Assembly (NCBI GenBank): GCA_036782775.1
Contig: DAIPYJ010000005.1
Location: 1 to 64,000, forward strand
Source: CF-13 sp036782775
GTDB lineage: Bacteria; Chloroflexota; Dormibacteria; CF-121
DNA: 64,000 nt
Direction of reading: 5' to 3'
In this document: in pieces, positions 38,997 through 47,641 of the stretch
How the letters are laid out: each line of letters opens with the position of its first letter
How positions within the stretch are numbered: the stretch's first letter is position 1
Notes under the pieces: model-generated
What the model was told of the DNA's origin: nothing
Seen by the model: the letters and a program-made list of their open reading frames with translations, nothing else
Database searches by the model: none
Translations under genes and position numbers: made by a program

Positions 38997-40202
38997 GTGA
39001 GTGTGCGTGCGCCCGCCAGGACGTCAGCCTTCGAGTCGGCTGACACCTTTGAGCTCGGACGCTTCAAGCGCGCTCGCCGGGCCTACGGCTTCGATGAAGT
39101 CGCGCTCGTCCCCGGCCGGGTGACCATCAACCCGCAGGAGGTCGACAGCTCCTTCACGCTCGGGCCGCTGCGCCTGGAGATCCCAATTCTCGCCGCCGCG
39201 ATGGATGGCGTCGTCGACGTCCGCTTCGCAGTCGAAATGGGAAAGCTCGGCGGCATGGCGATCCTCAACCTCGATGGCTTGCAGACGCGCTACGTCGACC
39301 CGGCCAGCATCCTCGGTGAGATTGCGGAAGCCCCCCGCGAGCGCATCAACGCGCTGCTGCAAAAGGTCTACCAGGCTCCGGTGCGCGAGCAGCTCATCGG
39401 CGAACGGATCGCCGCAGTCAAGCGCGCCGGCGTCCCGGTGGGCGTCTCGACGGTCCCGGCGCAGGCCAGCCGGCGGGCCAAGCTCGTCCAGGAGGCGGGC
39501 GCTGATTGCCTCGTCGTCCAGGGAACGGTGCTGACCGCGCGGCATATCTCGCGCTCCTACGAGCAGCTCTCCTTCGAGCGGCTCTGCCGCGAGGTTGGCA
39601 TCCCGGTGGTGGCCGGCAACTGCGTCGACTACGAGACGGCGCTGGAATTGATGAGCACCGGCATCGCCGGCATCTTGGTCGGGGTCGGACCGGGCGCGGC
39701 CTGCACCACGAGGGGGGTGCTCGGGGTTGGGGTGCCGCAGGTGACGGCGACCAGCGACGTGGCGGCGGCGCGCGAGACCTACCTACAGGAGAGTGGCCGC
39801 CGGGTACAGGTGATCACGGACGGCGGCATGCGAGTCGGCGGCGACATCGCCAAAGCCTTTGCCTCGGGCGCCGACGGCGTGATGGTCGGCTCGATCTTTG
39901 CCGGCACCACCGATGCGGCGGGCGGCGGCTATCACTGGGGCATGGCGACTCCGGACCCCAACCTGCCGCGAGGCACGCGCATCAAGGTCGGGCAGCGCGG
40001 CACGCTGCGCGAGGTCCTCCTCGGACCGGCCCGCGTCGATGATGGGACGCAGAACCTGGTCGGGGCGATCCGATCGGCGATGGGCGTCTGCGGCGCGCGA
40101 ACCATCCGGGATTTCCAGCAGACCGAGATGGTGATCGCGCCGGCGATCCAGAGCGAAGGCAAGCTCTTCCAGCAGGCTCAGCAAGTCGGGATGGGCTCAT
40201 AG
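38997..40202 (+). CDS. guaB3: GuaB3-family IMP dehydrogenase-related protein
   Basis: A 401-residue TIM-barrel protein of the IMPDH/GMP reductase superfamily without the CBS domain pair of canonical GuaB. Seen: GFDEVALVPGRVTINPQEVDSS, ILAAAMDGVVDVRFAVEMGKLG, the catalytic-cysteine loop GPGAACTTRGVLGVGVPQ, VITDGGMRVGGDIAKAFASGADGVMVGS and a flap region FAGTTDAAGGGYHWGM. GuaB3 proteins are typical of Actinobacteria and cyanobacteria; a cyanobacterial member has been reported to act as a GMP reductase, so this one may balance IMP and GMP. It precedes guaA by 41 bp; a separate true guaB is expected elsewhere. GTG start. Confidence 0.9.
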   Translation: MSVRAPARTSAFESADTFELGRFKRARRAYGFDEVALVPGRVTINPQEVDSSFTLGPLRLEIPILAAAMDGVVDVRFAVEMGKLGGMAILNLDGLQTRYVDPASILGEIAEAPRERINALLQKVYQAPVREQLIGERIAAVKRAGVPVGVSTVPAQASRRAKLVQEAGADCLVVQGTVLTARHISRSYEQLSFERLCREVGIPVVAGNCVDYETALELMSTGIAGILVGVGPGAACTTRGVLGVGVPQVTATSDVAAARETYLQESGRRVQVITDGGMRVGGDIAKAFASGADGVMVGSIFAGTTDAAGGGYHWGMATPDPNLPRGTRIKVGQRGTLREVLLGPARVDDGTQNLVGAIRSAMGVCGARTIRDFQQTEMVIAPAIQSEGKLFQQAQQVGMGS

Positions 40203-40213
40203 CCACTGAGCTT

Positions 40214-40251
40214 TTCCCTCCCCCGCTTGCGGGTGAGGGTAGGGTGGGGGT
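40214..40251. repeat. REP-like palindromic repeat, copy 2 (carries guaA start codon)
   Basis: CCCTCCCCCGC, TT, GCGGGTGAGGG, then TAGGGTGGGGG. The arms pair with one mismatch. The first usable guaA start codon (GTG at 40244) lies inside the G-rich tail. Confidence 0.65.
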
Positions 40252-41788
40252 CTCTGCGGAGCTCGTATTGGTTCTCGACTTTGGCTCGCAGTACAGCCAG
40301 CTGATCGCGCGGCGGGTTCGGGAGGCCGGGGTCTACTGCGAGCTGATCGACGGCGCGACGCCCTGGTCCGCGATCGAGGCTCGCTCACCGCGCGCCATCA
40401 TTCTGTCGGGCGGTCCCTCCAGCGTCTACGCGAAGGATGCTCCTCGCGCGGATCCGGCCCTGCTGCAGGCGGGAATCCCGGTGCTGGGCATCTGTTACGG
40501 CATGCAGCTCCTTGCCTATCAGCTCGGCGGCCGCGTCGCGAGTGCAGGCAAGCGGGAGTACGGGCCGGCTCGAGTCCGCGTCGCGGATGCATCGCCGCTC
40601 TTCAAAGACCTCCCGTCGGAGCTGCCCGTCTGGATGAGTCACGGCGATACCGTCATCAGCGCGCCACCCGGGTTCCATGCGCTCGCCGAGTCCGAAAACT
40701 CCACGGTTGCCGCGATGAGCAACGGCAATGGCCTGTACGGCATCGCTTTTCATCCCGAGGTGATGCACACGCCGCAGGGTCGCGACATCCTGCGGAACTT
40801 TCTCTACGAGGTTGCGGGCTGTCGTGGCAGCTGGAAGCCGGCCGCCTTCATCGAGCAAGCGACGGCCGCCATTCGGGAACAGGTTGGCGATGGCCGAGTC
40901 CTCTGCGCGCTCTCGGGCGGCGTCGATTCAGCCGTTTGCGCGACCCTTGTCCATCGGGCCATCCCCGGTCAGCTCACCTGCCTGATCGTCGACAACGGCC
41001 TTCTTCGCCGCGACGAACGCCGCCGCGTCGAGGAGGTGATGCAGCGCAATCTCGGCATCGATCTGCGCGCCGTCGACGCGAGCGAGGAATTTCTCACCGC
41101 CCTGCGGGGCGTGATCGATCCCGAGGAGAAGCGCCGCCAGATCGGCGCGACCTTCATTCGGATTTTCGAGCGAGAGGCGGCCAGGCTTCGGGACGTCGAC
41201 TACCTGGCCCAGGGAACGCTTTATCCCGATGTGATCGAGAGCACCAGCCACGACACGGTCAATGCGCATCGCATCAAGACGCATCACAATGTCGGGGGGC
41301 TGCCGGCCGACCTGCGTTTCAAGCTGGTCGAGCCGCTCCGCTACCTCTTCAAGGACGAGGTGCGCGCCATCGGCCTCGCGCTGGGGCTGCCCGAGGATAT
41401 GGTTCACCGGCAGCCGTTCCCCGGCCCAGGCCTGGCGGTGCGCATCATCGGGGAGGTCACGGCCGAGCGTCTCGAGACGCTGCGGGCCGCGGACTGGATC
41501 GTCGTCGACGAGATCAAGGCCGCCGGACTCTATCGCACCCTCTGGCAGTCGTTCGCGATTCTCACCCCGCTGCAAAGCGTCGGGGTCATGGGCGACTTCC
41601 GCACCTACGGCAATGTCGTGGCGGTACGCGCCGTGCAGAGCGAGGACGGCATGACCGCCGACTGGGCCAGGCTGCCCTACGAGCTGCTGGCCAAGATCTC
41701 GACGCGGATCGTCAACGAGGTGCCGGGCGTCAACCGCGTGGTCTACGACATTTCCTCCAAGCCACCGTCGACCATCGAATGGGAATAG
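40244..41788 (+). CDS. guaA: GMP synthase (glutamine-hydrolysing)
   Basis: A 514-residue enzyme converting XMP to GMP. The N-terminal glutamine amidotransferase domain has LVLDFGSQYSQLIARRVREAG, the Cys nucleophile in LGICYGMQLLAY, and His/Glu in FHPEVMHTP. The ATP-pyrophosphatase domain has ALSGGVDSAV. The dimerisation domain ends in the family's terminal VNRVVYDISSKPPSTIEWE. The GTG at 40244 lies within a palindromic repeat; a TTG at 40268, next to the conserved VLDFGSQ, is an alternative start. It sits between guaB3 and purD in one transcript. Confidence 0.97.
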   Translation: MGVSAELVLVLDFGSQYSQLIARRVREAGVYCELIDGATPWSAIEARSPRAIILSGGPSSVYAKDAPRADPALLQAGIPVLGICYGMQLLAYQLGGRVASAGKREYGPARVRVADASPLFKDLPSELPVWMSHGDTVISAPPGFHALAESENSTVAAMSNGNGLYGIAFHPEVMHTPQGRDILRNFLYEVAGCRGSWKPAAFIEQATAAIREQVGDGRVLCALSGGVDSAVCATLVHRAIPGQLTCLIVDNGLLRRDERRRVEEVMQRNLGIDLRAVDASEEFLTALRGVIDPEEKRRQIGATFIRIFEREAARLRDVDYLAQGTLYPDVIESTSHDTVNAHRIKTHHNVGGLPADLRFKLVEPLRYLFKDEVRAIGLALGLPEDMVHRQPFPGPGLAVRIIGEVTAERLETLRAADWIVVDEIKAAGLYRTLWQSFAILTPLQSVGVMGDFRTYGNVVAVRAVQSEDGMTADWARLPYELLAKISTRIVNEVPGVNRVVYDISSKPPSTIEWE

Positions 41789-41795
41789 TCGTTAT

Positions 41796-41831
41796 TCCCT
41801 CCCCCCACTAGGGGAGGGTCAGGGAGAGGGG
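41796..41831. repeat. REP-like palindromic repeat, copy 3 (guaA-purD junction)
   Basis: CCCTCCCC, loop, GGGGAGGG, then TCAGGGAGAGGGG, occupying almost the entire 45-bp gap between guaA and purD. Its G-rich tail ends 2 bp before the purD start codon and may act as, or disrupt, the ribosome site. Confidence 0.7.
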
Positions 41832-41833
41832 TA

Positions 41834-43108
41834 GTGAACGTCCTGATCATCGGCAGCGGCGCCCGGGAGCATGCGCTCACCTGGAAGGCACTGCAGAGCC
41901 CGCTGACCACCGCCGTCTTCTGTGCCCCCGGAAATGCGGCGACTGCGGCCATCGCGATCAATACCGACACTGCCGCAACCGACGTCGAAGCGATTGCGCA
42001 ATTCGTTGCCGAGCGAGATGTCGAGCTGACTATCATCGGCCCCGAGGCTGCCGTCGCTGCCGGCGTGGCAGACCGCCTTCGAGACAACGGACGCCTGGTC
42101 TTCGGTCCCAGCCAGGCAGCGGGGCGAATCGAGAGCAGCAAGGCGTTCGCCAAGTCGCTCATGGCGCAGGCCGGAGTTCCCACGCCCGCGTTCCGCGTCT
42201 TTGACGATCCGGGCAAGGCGAAGGCCTTCGTTCGCGGTGAGGATCGGCCCTTCGTCGTCAAAGCGGACGGACTCGCGAAAGGCAAAGGGACGCTGGTCCC
42301 ACGCGATACAGCGGAAACCTTGGAGTGCATCGATACCTTGATGCTGCAGCGGACCGTCGGTGCCGCAGCCGACCAGGTCGTTCTCGAGGAAAAGCTGGAG
42401 GGCCGCGAGGTTTCGTTGATGGCCTTGGTCGATGGCGAGCGCATCATGCCACTGGCTCCGGCCTGCGACTACAAGCGCGCGTTCGACGGCGACCGCGGAC
42501 CGAACACCGGCGGCATGGGCGGCTATTCACCCGTGTCGTTCTTTTCCGAGGCGGACGTCTCCAACGCGGTGAATAGCGTCTTCAAGCCGATCGTCGAGGC
42601 ACTGCGGGAGGCGGGCACCCTGTACGTCGGCTGTCTCTACGCCGGGCTCATGGTCAGCGGAAACAGGGTTCAGGTGCTCGAATTCAACGCGCGTTTCGGT
42701 GACCCGGAGACGCAGGTGGTGCTACCCAGGCTCGAGAATGATCTGATCGAACTGCTTCATTCGGCGGCCAGTGGGCAGCTGCAGGCATTGCCGACCTGGT
42801 CGTCTCAGGCAAGTGTGGGTATTGTCCTCACCTCTCGGGGCTATCCAGGTCCGTACGTGCGCGGCCACTCCATCGAGGGCCTCGGTCGCATCGACCCTGG
42901 CGTCCTCGTCTTCCACGCGGGCACGGCGACCGATGCGTCCGGCTACATAACCGACGGTGGGCGGGTCTTGACGGTGGTCGCCACCGGCAAGTCGATGACC
43001 GAGGCGCGCGAGCGTGCCTACCGCAACGCCGAACGCATTCGGTTTGACGGCGTCAGCTACCGAAGCGACCTTGCGCTGCGCGAAGTCGAGGCGATGGCGG
43101 TCTCATGA
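41834..43108 (+). CDS. purD: Phosphoribosylamine-glycine ligase
   Basis: A 424-residue ATP-grasp enzyme making GAR from phosphoribosylamine and glycine, step 2 of purine synthesis. Seen: MNVLIIGSGAREHALTWK, TIIGPEAAVAAGVADRLR, FVVKADGLAKGKGTLVP, CDYKRAFDGDRGPNTGGMGG and EFNARFGDPETQVVLPRL. GTG start right after the repeat. Coupled to purE by an ATGA overlap. Confidence 0.97.
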   Translation: MNVLIIGSGAREHALTWKALQSPLTTAVFCAPGNAATAAIAINTDTAATDVEAIAQFVAERDVELTIIGPEAAVAAGVADRLRDNGRLVFGPSQAAGRIESSKAFAKSLMAQAGVPTPAFRVFDDPGKAKAFVRGEDRPFVVKADGLAKGKGTLVPRDTAETLECIDTLMLQRTVGAAADQVVLEEKLEGREVSLMALVDGERIMPLAPACDYKRAFDGDRGPNTGGMGGYSPVSFFSEADVSNAVNSVFKPIVEALREAGTLYVGCLYAGLMVSGNRVQVLEFNARFGDPETQVVLPRLENDLIELLHSAASGQLQALPTWSSQASVGIVLTSRGYPGPYVRGHSIEGLGRIDPGVLVFHAGTATDASGYITDGGRVLTVVATGKSMTEARERAYRNAERIRFDGVSYRSDLALREVEAMAVS

Positions 43109-43581
43109 GCGACGCCCCTTTGGTCGGCATCGTCATGGGCAGTGAGTCGGACCGGCCGACCATGAACAAGTGCGCCGAAATCCTCGAGGCCTACGGGGTG
43201 CCCTATGAAGTCGTGGTCCGGTCAGCGCATCGCGATCCGGAGGGCTGTCGTGAGTGGGCGACCTCGGCGGAAGGGCGCGGTCTAAAAGTTCTCATCGCTG
43301 CGGCGGGCGGGGCAGCGGCGCTGCCAGGGACGGTCGCCGCCTGGAGCCTCCTGCCGGTGATCGGCGTGCCGATGGCCGGCGGCGCGCTCGGCGGACTCGA
43401 CGCCCTCCTCTCGATGGCACAGATGCCGGCGGGCATCCCGGTGGCAACGCTTGCCATCGGCGATGCGGGCGCGCGTAATGCGGCCCACCTGGCGACGGCG
43501 ATTCTGGCACTCAACGACCCCGCCTCGCGCTCAAAGCTGGCCGCACGTCGGGAAGCCGGCCGGGCGCGAAAGCCTGCCTAA
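43105..43581 (+). CDS. purE: N5-CAIR mutase / AIR carboxylase catalytic subunit
   Basis: A 158-residue PurE. Seen: GIVMGSESDRPTM, the catalytic SAHRDPEG, VPMAGGALGGLDALLSMAQMPAGIPVATLAIG and GARNAAHLATAIL. In class I enzymes the segment after the phosphate loop normally reads GGAAHLPG; here it is GGAAALPG, losing a widely conserved histidine. No purK, the partner that makes N5-CAIR, is nearby. This may mean direct use of CO2 or merely a distant purK. Start overlaps the purD stop (ATGA). Confidence 0.94.
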   Translation: MSDAPLVGIVMGSESDRPTMNKCAEILEAYGVPYEVVVRSAHRDPEGCREWATSAEGRGLKVLIAAAGGAAALPGTVAAWSLLPVIGVPMAGGALGGLDALLSMAQMPAGIPVATLAIGDAGARNAAHLATAILALNDPASRSKLAARREAGRARKPA

Positions 43582-43591
43582 AAACCCGGCG

Positions 43592-43597
43592 TAGACT
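43592..43597 (+). promoter_or_regulatory. Putative -10 box for a leaderless transcript
   Basis: TAGACT is followed by exactly 6 nt and the GTG start of the carboxyltransferase gene, without a ribosome site. This marks a new transcription unit after purE. Confidence 0.5.
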
Positions 43598-43603
43598 AAC
43601 CGC

Positions 43604-45389
43604 GTGCCCAGGGTCCTGATTACCGAGACTGTGCTGCGCGACGCGCAGCAGAGCCTGCTGCAGGGCCGTCTGAAGCTGCAACACATCCTTCCGATCGCGC
43701 AGACGCTCGACGAGATCGGCTACCACGCCCTCGATGCCTGGGGCGGATGGGCGCTCGCCGCAACCGTGCGCGCGTTGAAGGAAGACCCATGGCAGCGGCT
43801 CCGAGCGCTGCGTGGTGCGATCGAGAAAACGCCGCTACAGATGTTGATTCGTGGGCAGACGCTGATCGGCCAGACGCATCAACCCGATGACGTCGTGCGC
43901 GCATTCATCCAGCAGGCCGTCGAGGATGGCATCCGGATCGTGCGCATCTTCGATCCACTGAATGATCTCCGCAACCTGGAGGTCCCGATCGAAGCGGCAC
44001 GCAAGGCAGGTGCGCGGGTCATCGCCGCACTCGTCTATTCGCCGAGCCCCGCGCAAGACGACACGTGGTTCGCGCGCTCCGCCGTTCGGCTCAAAGAACT
44101 TGGCGCGGATTGGATCGGCGTGGAAGACGTCGCGGGCATTCTTGCGCCGGTGGCCGCCCGCTCGCTGGTCGCCGCGCTGGTGAAAGCGACCGACCTTCCG
44201 GTGAGCATCCACACGCACTCCACGACCGGCTTTGCGCCGATCACCTACTTCACCGCGGTCGAGGCCGGGGCGACCGGCGTCGACACGGCTTTGTCGGCGC
44301 TTGCCTGGGGAGCCTCACAGCCGGCGACCGAGACCATGGTCGCGGCGCTCCAGGGCGGGCCGCACGATACCGGGCTCGACATCGCGCGCATCGGCCAGGC
44401 GAGCCAGTACTTCAACGAGATCCACGATGAATACCTCGAGTTCCAGGACCCGATCGCCTTCAGCAACGACGTCGACGTGCTGCAACATCAGCTGCCGACG
44501 CCGGTGCTGGCGGTCATGATCCGCACGCTGCGGGAGCGCAAGGCGATCGATCGCTACGAGCGCCTGATGCAGGAGCTGATGCGGGTGCGACAGGAGATGG
44601 GGTATCCGCCGATGGCGGCGCCGATCAACCGGATCGCCGCCCATCAGGCGTTGGCGAACACCCTCAGCGACAAGCGGTACCAGCAGATCGAGCAGCCATT
44701 CCGCGACTACGTCAAGGGCCTGTTTGGCGCACCGCCGGCGCCGATCGATCCCGACGTCCGAAAGCGCGTGCTCGGATCGTCGCAAGCGATCACGCTTCGT
44801 CCTGCGGACCTGCTCGAACCTGGCATCGACCGGGCGCGGCGAGAGATGCGCAAGCAGGGGTTGTCTCCCTCGGGGGTCGACCAGGTGCTGACCTACATCC
44901 TCTTTCCCGAAGATGCGCCCGGCATCATGCGCCCGTCGCTGCGCACGGCCGAGCCCGCTCCGGCTGCACCCACGCCGCCAGCCGCCGAACCGGTGCCCGC
45001 CGCCGCCACCGCCGCCGAGCCAACTGCCGAGCCCGCTGTTGCGACCGCTGCTGCGCGCGAATTCACGGTGGAGGTCGACGGCGAACCCTACCGCGTCCGG
45101 GTGATTGGCGGCGACGGCGTCATGCCCGCCGCCCCGGCCAGTTCGCGGAGTGAGGCGCCGGCCGCACCCGCTGCCTCATCCACCAACGGCGCCATCCAGG
45201 CGCGGATGCAGGGGATGGTGGTCAAGGTCAAGGTCGGCAAGGGCGATCGGGTGCGCCTGGGTGACGTGGTCGTGATCCTGGAGGCGATGAAGATGCAAAA
45301 CGACATCGTCGCCACCGTGGCCGGAACGGTCCGCGAGGTGTTCGCACGTGAGGGCTCGATCGTCGCGCCCAATGAAGTGTTGATGACGA

Positions 45390-45397
<8 letters not shown>
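43604..45397 (+). CDS. Carboxyltransferase/biotin carrier subunit (pyruvate carboxylase B / oxaloacetate decarboxylase alpha type)
   Basis: A 597-residue protein. The N-terminal carboxyltransferase TIM barrel (1-280) has ETVLRDAQQSLLQGRL, ALDAWGGWALAATVR, the catalytic lysine replaced in context by DWIGVEDVAGIL, and the metal-binding HTHSTTG. A conserved PYC/OADA domain follows (300-440), then an Ala/Pro-rich linker and a C-terminal biotinyl domain with EAMKMQND. With the overlapping biotin carboxylase it forms a two-subunit enzyme, most simply pyruvate carboxylase making oxaloacetate. Membrane decarboxylase subunits (beta, gamma) are absent. Substrate inferred from domain homology. Confidence 0.88.
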
Positions 45398-46837
<1,440 letters not shown>

Positions 46838-46841
<4 letters not shown>

Positions 46842-47641
46842 GCTCGCGATTCCGCGTCGCACGAAATTCCGACGCCAATAGCAAGCTCCCCTATCTCATA
46901 TCCCTGCCCGTCGGTCAGGGTCTCGTTCTCAAGGCGCGGGAACCCTGGCCGCGGTACGCGCGCGTGTTTTGCAGCGAAGTCAGCTCGGGGTGGGACGAAT
47001 CAGCCGAACTCATTGATGATGCACCCGTCTTACTTTGCCGCCGGCGTGGCGCAGCGATCGATCTCGTGCTCGACCGCCCTCGCCTGGCACGGTCGCAATT
47101 TGTCTTTACCAATGCCCGCGGCCGTCCCGCGATCTGGTGGCAGACGCAATCTACGGCGCAGGCGGCGAATCCCGGAGCGCGCGTGCCGCGGGGCCGGGGC
47201 ACCGACAGCGCGACGATCGCGGTCGATAGTCGGGAGAAATATGGTTGGCGCTTTGCGGGTCGTCCGATCAAAACCGAGCGGCGGGCACTTCCGGCGGGAG
47301 ATTACGGCGTTCTGGTCGACGATCGCGTGGTCGGGATCGTCGAGCGGAAGACGCTCGTCAATCTTGCCTCGTCACTGTCGGATGGAAGTTTGGCCTTTCA
47401 GTTGCAGAAGCTCGGCCAGGCCGGCCGGGCCGCCGTCGTCATCGAAGGCGACTATCAGGATCTCTTTCGCCAGCAGCCGGGTCGCGGGCCCTGGCTCGCC
47501 GACATGCTGAGTCGGCTCGCCGTCCGCTATCCCGAGGTGCCGGTGATCTTTGCCGGCTCGCGAAAGTTTGGCGAGGAGTGGGCCTACCGGTTTTTTCTCG
47601 CGGTGGCAGCAGAAACGACCGAACTACCGCTTCATGCTTAG
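46838..47641 (+). CDS. ERCC4-domain (XPF-type) nuclease-like protein
   Basis: A 267-residue protein. The C-terminal half (128-267) is an ERCC4 nuclease domain: IAVDSREKYGWRF, RRALPAGDYGVLVDDRVVGIVERKTLVNLASSL (the GD...ERK catalytic signature) and LQKLGQAGRAAVVIEGDY. The N-terminal half (1-125) is a separate unrecognised domain rich in beta strands and aromatic residues. It has no helicase or HhH2 domain. It would cut branched or flap DNA; the role in this organism is unknown. Start overlaps the biotin carboxylase stop (ATGA), an unexpected operon partner. Confidence 0.83.
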
